Origin: Sphingomonadales bacterium UBA7471 | Lineage (GTDB): Bacteria > Pseudomonadota > Alphaproteobacteria > Sphingomonadales > Sphingomonadaceae | DNA: 29,281 nucleotides | NCBI GenBank assembly: GCA_002479765.1 | Contig: DLOZ01000008.1 | Coordinates: forward strand, 1-29,281 | Reading direction: 5' to 3' | Part shown: positions 7,768 to 14,963 of the stretch, one piece after another | Layout of the letters: every line of letters starts with the position of its first letter | How positions within the stretch are numbered: position 1 is the first letter of the stretch | Position numbers and translations under genes: made by a program | Notes under the pieces: model-generated | The model's database searches: none | The model's input: the letters and a program-made list of their open reading frames with translations, nothing else | Told to the model about the DNA's origin: nothing

Positions 7768-8107
7768 CTTTCACCTCGACGCGCGGCTTATGGATGGCTT
7801 TCGGAAGCAGGCGGAGTTTGTCTTCCTGTTCGACGAGAAGCGTGGTGAGGCGGCTGCGGTCGCTTTCAAACAGCGGGACGCCAACGATGGCGGCGGCCTC
7901 GAAGACCAAGCCGATGCCGCAGCGCGGATCGCCTTGCTCGATGCGGCGCATCATGTCGCGCGACACGCCCGCGCGCGTTGCCAACTCCTCAATGCCAAGT
8001 TTCCGCTCGATCCGATGGATGCGAATGAGCTGGCCAAGCACGGCGACGGCTTCCCTGCCGTAGCGGGAATAGGAACGGGGAACGGATTTGCTGCGCTCGA
8101 TAGCCAC
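7757..8107 (-). CDS. hipB: HipB-type antitoxin, XRE-family HTH
   Basis: A DNA-binding antitoxin of about 116 residues. The helix-turn-helix is evident in LGIEELATRAGVSRDMMRRI followed by EQGDPRCGIG, matching Xre/HipB proteins. It neutralises HipA and represses the operon. The start is uncertain: ATGs at 8161 and 8137 are in frame, but the GTG at 8107 has AAAGG seven bases upstream and leaves room for a promoter whose -35 could be TTGACA at 8161-8156 (the matching -10 is poor). Two copies of an operator-like sequence lie at 8168-8213, immediately upstream. The C-terminus overlaps the hipA start. Confidence 0.82.
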   Translation of the reverse strand: MAIERSKSVPRSYSRYGREAVAVLGQLIRIHRIERKLGIEELATRAGVSRDMMRRIEQGDPRCGIGLVFEAAAIVGVPLFESDRSRLTTLLVEQEDKLRLLPKAIHKPRVEVKDDF

Positions 8108-8167
8108 AAGGATGCCTTTCGTTATCCTTGCGACCATGCCGCAGTATCGAGAGAATGTCAAGATAAA

Positions 8168-8213
8168 GGCTTATATGTAAGTCATAATCAGGACTAGGGC
8201 TTATATGTAAGCC
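8168..8213. promoter_or_regulatory. Paired palindromic operators of hipBA
   Basis: GGCTTATATGTAAG occurs at 8168-8181 and 8198-8211, with centres 30 bp (about three helical turns) apart. The right-hand copy extends to 8213 as GGCTTATATGTAAGCC, a near-perfect palindrome with GGCTTA/TAAGCC arms. Multiple short palindromes upstream of hipB are the usual HipB binding sites, so autoregulation of hipBA is the likely role. The left copy is adjacent to a TTGACA box at 8161-8156 (minus strand). Confidence 0.7.
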
Positions 8214-8710
8214 TTTTTGGTTGGATATGGCAATGGCGGCGCACCGTTCGGTGCGCTAGTCGCCACCGGTCAGCTTCGTTCGAGCTGACCTTTGCGTGGG
8301 GCTTTCCGGTTCCGTCTCAGCCCTCAAAATTGGTAGCATGGCTGCCACGTTTGCCAGCCATCACGGAGTCGCCGTTTGAGCGCGTGATCGATAGAAAGGC
8401 TTTCTATCGATCACAAGACGGCGGATTGATGATCGATAAGGCGATTGTCGCGCGTCGCACACCTTAAATCCCAAAAGTTGCTGCGCTTGTTATCTAAGTT
8501 GCAAAAAGTTGCGTTGAATCCCAAAGGGCGCTGCGCGGCGCTGTTTACGGCGATGGCCGAATCCTGTCCGAGATTCCCACGGCCACCATGACAATACCCA
8601 AGGATTGTCATTTCGCGGAAGCGGGGTGCGGCCCGACCGAGCCGCTATACCCCGCTCGGGCATGACCCTGCCACCGTTCGGCGGCGTAAATGGATCATGC
8701 CGAAGAGGGC
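8214..8710. other. Gene-free stretch rich in inverted repeats between hipBA and tRNA-Leu
   Basis: No supported gene in ~500 bases. It contains hairpins at 8239-8256 (seven-bp arms) and 8268-8290 (eight-bp arms GGTCAGCT/AGCTGACC), the 31-base palindrome at 8384-8414, and a pair of similar sequences with AATCCCAAA followed within a few bases by GCTGCGC at about 8467-8487 and 8518-8536. Frames that are open here continue antisense into the tRNA gene and look spurious. The density of inverted repeats suggests recombination or replication sites, or remains of a mobile element. Confidence 0.45.
8384..8414. repeat. 31-bp near-perfect palindrome
   Basis: Two 15-base arms (8384-8398 and 8400-8414) are exact reverse complements around a single central base. 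The arms are built on GTGATCGATAGAAAG. An 8-base piece, GATCGATA, recurs once more about 15 bases to the right, at 8431-8438. With a one-base loop it is unlikely to be a transcription terminator and more like a protein-binding or recombination site. No T-run follows on either strand. Confidence 0.7.
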
Positions 8711-9021
8711 TGGTGCGGACGGGGGGACTTGAACCCCCAAGGGCAATGCCCGACGGATTTTCTTACCCGCTACGGCTTTCGCCGCCGCCCGAAAGGGCGT
8801 TTGGAGTCTGGACTATCCCTTCACCGTGCCACGGCAAGCCGTGGGTTAGGTGCTGCCCGTCTAGTCTCTACACCTTCCGTAGCGCTTTCGCGCTGCGGCT
8901 TGGCTCGGGATTGCCAGTTGAAAGGTTTCCCCGAATTTGAGCAGTTCTGCATCGCGGGTTTCCCCGCGAGCACTCAAGATTGGTCTAAGTCCGTTGCGTC
9001 TACCGATTTCGCCACGTCCGC
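8711..9021 (-). tRNA. tRNA-Leu(UAA) gene interrupted by a group I intron
   Basis: The 5' exon is 9021-8987 (35 nt) and the 3' exon 8761-8711 (51 nt), giving an 86-nt tRNA with encoded CCA. Spliced features fit tRNA-Leu: acceptor stem GCGGACG/CGTCCGC, D-arm with GGTAGA, anticodon stem ACGGA/TCCGT, anticodon loop CUUAAAA (anticodon UAA), a long variable arm with GGGC/GCCC-type pairing, and T-arm GGGGG-TTCAAGT-CCCCC. The 225-nt insertion falls between U34 and A35, inside the anticodon, so the tRNA is useless unless spliced. A good promoter lies upstream at 9035-9063. The two exons pair with each other in both acceptor and anticodon stems, so they belong together. Confidence 0.95.
8762..8986 (-). 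ncRNA. Group I self-splicing intron (IC3-like) in the tRNA-Leu anticodon
   Basis: A 225-nt intron without an open reading frame. Core elements, read on the minus strand: P at 8938-8924 (AAATTCGGGGAAACC), Q at 8915-8897 (GGCAATCCCGAGCCAAGCC), R at 8874-8852 (containing GACTAGACGGGCAGC), S at 8820-8803 (AGGGATAGTCCAGACTCC). P1 forms from the exon end ACUU with GAGU at 8975-8972 and leaves the required U-G wobble at the 5' splice site. The last intron base is G (8762). The order and sequences match the small group I introns known at the same position in cyanobacterial and plastid tRNA-Leu(UAA). It is expected to self-splice with guanosine. Confidence 0.93.
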
Positions 9022-9034
9022 ATAGCCCGATTCC

Positions 9035-9063
9035 AGTTTAGGCGGTTCGTTTGAATATGCCAA
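9035..9063 (-). promoter_or_regulatory. Sigma-70-type promoter of tRNA-Leu
   Basis: On the minus strand TTGGCA (9063-9058) and TAAACT (9040-9035) are 17 bases apart. The -10 box lies 13 bases before the first tRNA base at 9021, fitting a short leader. This gives the intron-bearing tRNA its own promoter inside the segment between it and the integrase stop. Confidence 0.6.
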
Positions 9064-9089
9064 GGAAAACAAGATTAAGGGGGTACCCG

Positions 9090-10346
9090 CTAGCGCGATC
9101 CCCGTCCTTTGGGGGTTGCGGGGCTGCGCCCCGATGAAAATGTGGGCCTTTGGCCCGCGTCGTGGGATGGTTTCCGCTTATTTATTTTAGCGGGCGGGCG
9201 AGCCTTCGGCTTCTCCTTACGGACATTGATCGCTGCCGCATCGAGCGTGTTCTTGATATGCGAGGCATAATACTTCTCGATCATCTCAACACTTGTGCGG
9301 CAGTTTTTGGCGATCTGATAAATGTCCGCGCCCTCCATCAAGCGAAAGCAGATGTAAGTGTGACGTAAGCTGTAAGCGGTGCGCTGGTTTCCATCGCGAT
9401 CTTTCTTCATCTCAAGTTCGTTGAGGATGGCGTTGAAAAGCTGCTTCTGAAATTTTGGGAACAGCCGATCAGTCGGCTTTCCGTTGTTGCGTTCTTGAAG
9501 GCGTTGGAATGGGTGAACCGCACCCGGCATACTCTTGCAGTAGCCGATACCGCGCTTGCCGCGCACTTCGATCTCGAGGATGGTTTCACCCGTGGCATCG
9601 TCGGCGACTACAGCGACATCGCGGTATTCAAGGCGCAGGGCTTCGTCTGGGCGAAGGCCGGTGTTCACCATGAACAGAACGTAGTCGTGAAGGTTCTCCG
9701 ACGCGGCGCGCCACCGCTCCTTGAGCGGATTCTTGGCGCGCTCCCGCGTCGCCTGATAGAAGCGTTTGTATTCCTCGGGCGAGAACCAAGCCCGATGGGT
9801 GATTTTGCCAGAGGTTTTGTATGGCGGCGTCAGATTCGGCACCGACTCAATCCAGCCGTGCCGTTGGCCGTATTTCAGCACCTGACGCAAGCACACGATT
9901 TCTTGATGAAGCGTGCTGCGCGCTGGCGGCTTGCCGCGCCAGCCGTTCTTCATACGGTGCATTCGGTAGTCTTGGGCGAGGCCAGCGGTGATCTCGGCCA
10001 GCGCCTTGTTCCCGAAAAAGGGGACAAGGTAGTTGTCGAGTCGGCGGCGGTGATGCGCCACGTAGATGGGGCTGCGCTGCCCTTGGGTGATGACCTCGAA
10101 CTCGTCGATGAATTTGGCGGCGGCGAATTTGAAGGTTTTACCTGCCTTCACCTCGCCGCGTTTGAATTTGCCCTTCAGCTCAAGATACCAGTCCTCGGCA
10201 AAGTCCTTGGCCAGAGCGAGGCTATCCTCCTTCGTGCTGACGCGGTGGTTCTTGCCACCGAGGAAGGTCGAGCATTGCCAGTAGGTGCTGTTCTCACGCT
10301 TGTAGACGTGGAGCTTTCCTCCCATGAGTTCATGATGTGCCGCCAT
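9090..10346 (-). CDS. Tyrosine recombinase / site-specific integrase
   Basis: A 418-residue phage-type integrase. An N-terminal arm/SAM-like DNA-binding part (~1-185) precedes the catalytic domain. Catalytic Arg I is in NTGLRPDEALRL (R232), the second box is AYSLRHTY (R328, H329), and the nucleophile is one of the two Tyr in EKYYASH (359/360). Two usual His positions are replaced (Tyr before SLRH, and NCR where LGH is common), a pattern seen in divergent phage integrases. The C-terminal ~50 residues are Lys/Arg/Pro-rich. I chose the ATG at 10346, which has a GAGG site upstream; the frame is open back to 10496 but that would run into the tRNA fragment. It lies between the complete tRNA-Leu and a tRNA-Leu 5' fragment, with no other cargo in between. 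Confidence 0.9.
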   Translation of the reverse strand: MAAHHELMGGKLHVYKRENSTYWQCSTFLGGKNHRVSTKEDSLALAKDFAEDWYLELKGKFKRGEVKAGKTFKFAAAKFIDEFEVITQGQRSPIYVAHHRRRLDNYLVPFFGNKALAEITAGLAQDYRMHRMKNGWRGKPPARSTLHQEIVCLRQVLKYGQRHGWIESVPNLTPPYKTSGKITHRAWFSPEEYKRFYQATRERAKNPLKERWRAASENLHDYVLFMVNTGLRPDEALRLEYRDVAVVADDATGETILEIEVRGKRGIGYCKSMPGAVHPFQRLQERNNGKPTDRLFPKFQKQLFNAILNELEMKKDRDGNQRTAYSLRHTYICFRLMEGADIYQIAKNCRTSVEMIEKYYASHIKNTLDAAAINVRKEKPKARPPAKINKRKPSHDAGQRPTFSSGRSPATPKGRGSR

Positions 10347-10472
10347 TGCTGCCTCGACCTGTGAAACTGTGCAATTTGTGTAAGGCCTGTGTAAGTGGCC
10401 ATATGAGGTCAGTATAGCAAAATATGGCTGATTTTCAAGGATATTTGGCGTTTTATATTGAAAATGAAGGGC
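10347..10472. promoter_or_regulatory. AT-rich integrase upstream region with arm-type repeats
   Basis: This segment between the integrase start and the tRNA fragment is clearly more AT-rich than its surroundings. It carries a direct repeat TGTGTAAG at 10377-10384 and 10388-10395 (11 bp apart). Its location next to the broken tRNA suggests it holds the integrase promoter and attachment-site arm sequences. An ihfB gene lies just beyond the fragment, but no IHF site was identified with confidence. Confidence 0.45.
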
Positions 10473-10510
10473 TTTTAAGTCTGTAGCGTCTACCATTCCG
10501 CCACATCCGC
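10473..10510 (-). pseudogene. 5' half of an intronless tRNA-Leu(UAA), likely attachment-site remnant
   Basis: Read on the minus strand from 10510, this is a tRNA-Leu 5' half: acceptor strand GCGGATG, D-arm GGCGGAATGGTAGACGC, anticodon strand ACAGA and the whole loop CTTAAAA. There is no intron at the site where the complete copy has one. After the loop the sequence changes to GCCCTTC, which cannot pair with ACAGA, and no variable arm, T-arm or acceptor 3' strand follows. It differs from the complete gene at several places (GCGGATG against GCGGACG; ACAGA against ACGGA), so it is a different tRNA-Leu. I did not find the matching 3' half in the window. Confidence 0.85.
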
Positions 10511-10567
10511 ATGACTTTGCGCAGACAGCATTACGTCCGCATGGTCAAGAGGCTTTGCAGCCCAAGC

Positions 10568-10846
10568 TTATTTGTTAAGCCGTTCCCGCACTTCCTTGCC
10601 GGGTTTGAAATAAGGTACGCGCTTCGAAGGAACATCAACCGCGGCGCCGGTGCGCGGGTTGCGGCCCTTACGCGGGCTGCGGTCGCGCGTTGAAAATGCG
10701 CCAAAGCCACGCAGTTCGACACGTCCACCGTCTGCAAGACGTTGGATGATCTGGTCGAAAAACAGATCCAAAATCTTTTCGACTTCTTCTGTTTTCAACT
10801 CGGGGTTTTCAGCTTCCAGCTTTTTGATCAATTCTGAACGGATCAT
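10568..10846 (-). CDS. ihfB: Integration host factor subunit beta
   Basis: A 92-residue DNA-bending protein of the HU/IHF family. The N-terminus MIRSELIKKL, the core VELRGFGAFSTRDRSPRKGRNPRTG and the C-terminal VPYFKPGKEVRERLN match IhfB; the Pro in RNPRTG is the residue that inserts between base pairs. It pairs with IhfA to bend DNA in recombination, replication and transcription. The ATG at 10846 is chosen by homology and by AAGGAC just upstream; a start at 10882 adds 12 unlike residues. It follows rpsA in the same direction, the order also seen in E. coli. The tRNA-Leu fragment and integrase lie directly downstream. Confidence 0.95.
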   Translation of the reverse strand: MIRSELIKKLEAENPELKTEEVEKILDLFFDQIIQRLADGGRVELRGFGAFSTRDRSPRKGRNPRTGAAVDVPSKRVPYFKPGKEVRERLNK

Positions 10847-10980
10847 TTTATGTCCTTCACATTGGGCCAGCTGTCGTTGCAAGGCAGCGTTTCAAGCATT
10901 TCACATTTGTAACATTTTCATTCTGCCAGAATTTTGGCGATATTACAACGGCGTTACCGATGTTGATTGCACAGAGCATA

Positions 10981-11014
10981 AAAAACCCGCCCTTCGTGAA
11001 AAGGGCGGGTTTTT
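10981..11014 (-). terminator. Strong intrinsic terminator after rpsA
   Basis: A perfect 14-bp stem (10981-10994 with 11001-11014) around a six-base loop CGTGAA, with five A at one end and five T at the other, so it can act in both directions. It lies 35 bases after the rpsA stop and before the ihfB promoter region, so ihfB is likely to have its own promoter or depend on read-through. Confidence 0.9.
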
Positions 11015-11049
11015 GTTCCGATAAATCGGAGATGTGGATTAGCCGAAGC

Positions 11050-12756
11050 TTATTTCTTCACGCCCTTAAGCGCTTCACCCAAGATGTCGCCAAGCGATGC
11101 GCCGGAGTCCGACGAACCATATTGCTCAACAGCTTGCTTCTCTTCAGCGAGTTGAAGCGCCTTGACGGAGAAGTTTGGCTTCTTCGAACGGTCGAAGCCA
11201 GTGATCATTGCATCGAACTTTTGACCAACTTGGAAACGGTCTGGACGTTGCTCGTCACGGTCACGGCCAAGGTCGGCACGCTTGATGAAGCCAGTTGCAC
11301 CATCTTCACCGGCCTGCACTTCAAGTCCGCCATCGCGTACTTCAAGAACAGTAACCGTGGTGGTCGCACCCTTCTTCAGGCCGCTTGCCGAAGCAGCGCC
11401 GGCTGCCGATGGGGCACCCTTTTCAAGCTGCTTGATGCCAAGCGAAATGCGCTCTTTCTCGGCGTCGATGTCGAGGACGATTGCCTTGACGGTTTCGCCC
11501 TTGCGGTGAAGATGCAATGCTTCTTCGCCGGTGATACCCCATGCGATGTCGGACATGTGCACCATGCCGTCAACGTCGCCGTCGAGGCCGATGAACAGAC
11601 CGAATTCAGTCGCATTCTTGACTTCGCCTTCAACGGTCGAACCCACTGGGAACTTGTCAGCGAACGATGCCCATGGATTGTCGTGCGCTTGCTTGAGACC
11701 AAGCGAAATGCGGCGCTTTTCCATGTCGATGTCGAGAACGACAACGTCGACTTCCTGGCTTGTCGAAACGATCTTGCCAGGGTGAACGTTCTTCTTTGTC
11801 CATGACATTTCCGAAACGTGGACCAAGCCTTCGATACCGGCTTCGAGTTCGATGAACGCGCCGTACTCGGTGATGTTCGTAACTGCACCCTTGAGCTTTG
11901 TGCCCACTGGATATTTGGCCACCGCTGCATCCCAAGGATCGCTTTCCAGCTGCTTCATGCCAAGGCTGATGCGCTGTGTGTCCTTGTTGATACGAACGAT
12001 CTGAACCTTAACGGTGTCACCAATGTTGATGATTTCGCTTGGGTGGTTGATCCGCTTGTAGCTGATGTCGGTGACGTGCAGCAGGCCATCGATGCCGCCC
12101 AAGTCAACGAACGCACCATAATCGGTGATGTTCTTGACAACGCCGTCGATAATCTGACCTTCAGCGAGGTTCTGGATAAGGCCAGTGCGCTGTTCTGCGC
12201 GTGTCTCTTCCAAAATGGCGCGGCGCGAAACAACGATGTTGCCACGCTTGCGGTCCATTTTCAGGATGACGAATGGCTGCGCAATGTCCATTAATGGACC
12301 TACGTCGCGCACAGGGCGAACGTCGACTTGGCTGCCGGGCAAGAATGCCACTGCGCCGCCGAGGTCAACGGTGAAACCACCCTTTACGCGGCCGAAGATA
12401 ACGCCATCGACGCGGTTGCCCGCTTCGAATTCGCCTTCAAGAACGTCCCACGCAGCTTCGCGGCGGGCACGGTCACGGCTGAGCATGGCTTCGCCGTTCA
12501 TATTTTCTACGCGGTCAACGAAGACTTCAACTTCGTCGCCAACCTTCAGGTCGGCTTTTTGGCCGGGCATAGCGAATTCACGCAGCGCCACACGGCCTTC
12601 GGATTTGAGACCCACATCGATGACAGCATGGTCATTGTCGATTGCGGTTACGGTGCCCTTTACGACGCGGCCTTCAAAGCCACCGTCTGCGCCACCAAGT
12701 GATTCGTCGAGAAGTGCCGCGAAATCGTCGCGGGTCGGGTTTGGCGAAGTTGCCAT
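11050..12756 (-). CDS. rpsA: 30S ribosomal protein S1
   Basis: A 568-residue protein with six S1/OB-fold repeats, at about residues 28-95, 113-180, 198-268, 285-355, 372-442 and 457-525. Repeats 3-5 are the most similar, each with the pattern G-A-F-[IV]-[DE]-L...G-L-[LV]-H-V-[ST] and ending R-I-S-L-G-[ML]-K-Q. S1 binds mRNA on the small ribosomal subunit and helps initiation on weak or structured ribosome sites. Length matches alphaproteobacterial S1. The ATG at 12756 has AAGGAAA upstream. It is the third gene of aroA-cmk-rpsA-ihfB and ends at a strong terminator. A 249-base gap containing a REP-like repeat separates it from cmk, so it probably has its own promoter. Confidence 0.97.
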   Translation of the reverse strand: MATSPNPTRDDFAALLDESLGGADGGFEGRVVKGTVTAIDNDHAVIDVGLKSEGRVALREFAMPGQKADLKVGDEVEVFVDRVENMNGEAMLSRDRARREAAWDVLEGEFEAGNRVDGVIFGRVKGGFTVDLGGAVAFLPGSQVDVRPVRDVGPLMDIAQPFVILKMDRKRGNIVVSRRAILEETRAEQRTGLIQNLAEGQIIDGVVKNITDYGAFVDLGGIDGLLHVTDISYKRINHPSEIINIGDTVKVQIVRINKDTQRISLGMKQLESDPWDAAVAKYPVGTKLKGAVTNITEYGAFIELEAGIEGLVHVSEMSWTKKNVHPGKIVSTSQEVDVVVLDIDMEKRRISLGLKQAHDNPWASFADKFPVGSTVEGEVKNATEFGLFIGLDGDVDGMVHMSDIAWGITGEEALHLHRKGETVKAIVLDIDAEKERISLGIKQLEKGAPSAAGAASASGLKKGATTTVTVLEVRDGGLEVQAGEDGATGFIKRADLGRDRDEQRPDRFQVGQKFDAMITGFDRSKKPNFSVKALQLAEEKQAVEQYGSSDSGASLGDILGEALKGVKK

Positions 12757-12886
12757 AGGTTAGAGTTTCCTTACGTACTTTTTGTCCGGCCAGCCGGTTG
12801 GTTCCGACGGTCTTTGACCAGAAATGCCCTATTGCCCGAATAGCAATAAAGCGTTCAAATACGGTGCATATCAAACCAAATTACCA

Positions 12887-12977
12887 CGTCATGCTGAACT
12901 TGTTTCAGCATCCATCCATCAACTTAGACCAAGGGTCAGCGCGGCGAAATGGACCCTGAACCAAGTTCAGGGTGACG
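12887..12977. repeat. REP-like palindromic repeat, copy A
   Basis: Begins CGTCATGCTGAACTTGTTTC and ends AAGTTCAGGGTGACG, so the outer ends are inverted copies of each other. The middle differs from the other copies. It lies in the cmk-rpsA gap. Three relatives are at 15653-15743, 27152-27270 and 28421-28496. The rest of 12757-13005 shows no gene. Confidence 0.8.
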
Positions 12978-13005
12978 GTGTGTTCTATCGATACACTCCG
13001 GCTAC

Positions 13006-13632
13006 TTAGCTCTTGCGAAGTCGAGACTCCACCAGCGCGATCGCAGCTTGAACGGCGTCGCCTATAGTCAAATCGCCGGTATCAAGCAATAGCGCGTCTT
13101 GCGCGGCTTTTAACGGGGCATCGGCACGCCCCATGTCGCGTGCGTCGCGGGCATGAATATCGGCAAGAATATCGGCAAAGCGCACGTCAATTCCATGCCG
13201 CTGCATTTCGTCATAACGCCGCTGCGCCCGCACCTCGGCAGGGGCGGTTACAAACAGCTTCACATCGGCATGCGGCGCAATCACCGTACCGATGTCCCGC
13301 CCGTCCAACAACGCACCGCCCGGTTGGTTAGCAAAATCCACCTGGCGCTTGTTGAGCGCCGCGCGCACGACGGGGTGGAGCGACACGCGGCTGGCCAAAC
13401 CGCCGACCGCTTCGGTCCGCAGAGCGGCGTCATCGAGAATGCTGTCGGGAAAATCACACCCAGCCAAGGCGTCGGCCGGATCATCAGGATTGCCATTGTT
13501 GATTTGCACCTGCCGACCCACCGCGCGGTACAATAAGCCCGTGTCCAGAAACGGCAGGCCAAAATGCGCCGCCAATGCCTTTGCCAACGTGCCCTTGCCC
13601 GAGGCAGTCGGCCCGTCGACGGCGATTATCAT
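13006..13632 (-). CDS. cmk: Cytidylate kinase
   Basis: A 208-residue nucleoside monophosphate kinase that phosphorylates CMP and dCMP with ATP. It begins MIIAVDGPTASGKGTLAKAL, the P-loop (GPTASGKG, residues 7-14) typical of Cmk, followed by LDTGLLYRAVG, the CMP-specific insert region with LLDGRDIGTVI, and RAQRRYDEMQ in the lid. The ATG at 13632 overlaps the aroA stop by four bases (ATGA), so the two are translationally coupled. Length is normal for the alphaproteobacterial enzyme. Confidence 0.97.
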   Translation of the reverse strand: MIIAVDGPTASGKGTLAKALAAHFGLPFLDTGLLYRAVGRQVQINNGNPDDPADALAGCDFPDSILDDAALRTEAVGGLASRVSLHPVVRAALNKRQVDFANQPGGALLDGRDIGTVIAPHADVKLFVTAPAEVRAQRRYDEMQRHGIDVRFADILADIHARDARDMGRADAPLKAAQDALLLDTGDLTIGDAVQAAIALVESRLRKS

Positions 13633-14963
13633 TGCGCAACCTGAAGATTGTGCATCATCGCCTCGAATGTTGGAAAACTCGTGGCGATGGGGGATACATC
13701 ATCGACCGTCACGGGGTGGTAGCAATGCTGCCCCGCCACGGCGAAGCTCATGGCAATGCGGTGATCGAGCGCACTGTTGATGGTTGCGCCGCCCTCAAGC
13801 GGTTCCCCGCCTGTGCCTTGAATGACAAGACCATCTCCGCGTTCTTCGACCTGCGCGCCAATGGCTTTCAGGCCCGTTGCCATTAATGCCAACCGGTCGG
13901 ACTCTTTCACGCGCAGCTCGTCAAGGCCGCTGGTGATCGTCTGTCCTTGCGCCGTGGAGGCGGCGACGAAGAATACCGGAAATTCGTCGATCATGCTTGG
14001 TGCGATGTCGGGTGGCACTTCGATCCCGCGCAAAAGCGAATGGCGCGCGGTGATATCCGCGACAGGCTCGCCGCCGACTTCGCGCTCGTTGGCGTAAGTC
14101 AGGTCAGCGCCCATCGCTTCCAGCATCTTGAAAATGCCGGTGCGCGTCGGGTTCATGCCGACATGGGTCACGGTCACTTCGCTGCCGGGGGTAATGAGCG
14201 CCGCGACAATCGGGAAAGCCGCCGATGACGGGTCGCCGGGTACGTCAATCGTTTGCGGCTTCAGCTCTGCTTCGCCGACAAGCCGGATATGGCGCACGCC
14301 ATCGGCGTCGATTTCAACGGTTAAATCCGCGCCAAAGCCGCGCAGCATCCGTTCGCTATGGTCACGCGTGGGGACGGGTTCAATCACTTCGGTGATGCCG
14401 GGTGTATTAAGGCCAGCAAGCAACACGGCGCTTTTTACTTGGGCGGAGGCGACCGGCAGATGGTAGCAGATAGGTACGGCAGGTACCAAGCCGCGCACCA
14501 TCAGCGGCAAGGTGCCACCAGGGCTTGCGGTGAATTCGGCGCCCATTTGGCTGAGCGGATCGATCACGCGGCCCATCGGGCGTTTCGATAAGGACGCATC
14601 GCCAATGAATGTTGCGGTGAGCGCGTGGCTGGCCACCAGACCCATCAACAATCGCGTCGACGTGCCGCTATTGCCCATGTCGAGCGCGCTTGCGGGTTGC
14701 ATTAGGCCGCCAACGCCAACGCCGTGGACGGTCCAGCATCCTTCGCCCGTGCGTTCGATCTGTGCACCCATGGCGCGCATCGCGGCGGCGGTCGCCAGCA
14801 CGTCTTCGCCCTCAAGCAGACCGGAAATCCGGCTTTCGCCAACGGCCAGCGCGCTGAGCATCAGCGACCGGTGTGAGATGGATTTGTCTCCGGGTACCTT
14901 CACTGTACCGCGAAGCGGCCCTTGCGATCGGAAACTGGCGGGGCGGGGTTGAACATTATGCAT
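13629..14963 (-). CDS. aroA: 3-phosphoshikimate 1-carboxyvinyltransferase (EPSP synthase), class II-like
   Basis: A 444-residue enzyme that joins shikimate-3-phosphate and phosphoenolpyruvate in the sixth step of the shikimate pathway. Conserved marks: KVPGDKSISHRSLML near the N-terminus, LDMGNSGTSTRLLMG, GDASLSKRPMGRVIDPL, LPVASAQVKSAVLLAGL and ELRVKESDRL. The RISGLLEGEDV and KRPMGRV wording is that of the class II (CP4-like) group. The position that is Ala100 in the CP4 enzyme appears to be Gly here (in MGNSGTST). The ATG at 14963 fits the family start; the frame is open upstream to 15488 but that part is antisense to the next gene. It is the first gene of aroA-cmk and divergent from the FYDLN-acid gene. 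Confidence 0.96.
   Translation of the reverse strand: MHNVQPRPASFRSQGPLRGTVKVPGDKSISHRSLMLSALAVGESRISGLLEGEDVLATAAAMRAMGAQIERTGEGCWTVHGVGVGGLMQPASALDMGNSGTSTRLLMGLVASHALTATFIGDASLSKRPMGRVIDPLSQMGAEFTASPGGTLPLMVRGLVPAVPICYHLPVASAQVKSAVLLAGLNTPGITEVIEPVPTRDHSERMLRGFGADLTVEIDADGVRHIRLVGEAELKPQTIDVPGDPSSAAFPIVAALITPGSEVTVTHVGMNPTRTGIFKMLEAMGADLTYANEREVGGEPVADITARHSLLRGIEVPPDIAPSMIDEFPVFFVAASTAQGQTITSGLDELRVKESDRLALMATGLKAIGAQVEERGDGLVIQGTGGEPLEGGATINSALDHRIAMSFAVAGQHCYHPVTVDDVSPIATSFPTFEAMMHNLQVAQ

Noticed and set aside
8605..9025. Two plus-strand open frames (111 codons each) across the tRNA-Leu region
   Set aside because: They are antisense to the tRNA and its intron; typical false genes made from tRNA complements.
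10347..10496. Extended N-terminus of the integrase
   Set aside because: It would read through the tRNA-Leu fragment and AT-rich control region; a better start with a ribosome site is at 10346.
10473..10510. The tRNA-Leu 5' fragment as a working tRNA
   Set aside because: No 3' anticodon strand, variable arm, T-arm or acceptor strand follows.
10960..12702. Long plus-strand frames opposite rpsA
   Set aside because: Shadows of the S1 repeats; no ribosome sites or known domains.
12887..12977. REP copies read as possible CRISPR repeats
   Set aside because: Copies are kilobases apart, palindromic and without regular spacers; no cas genes are present.
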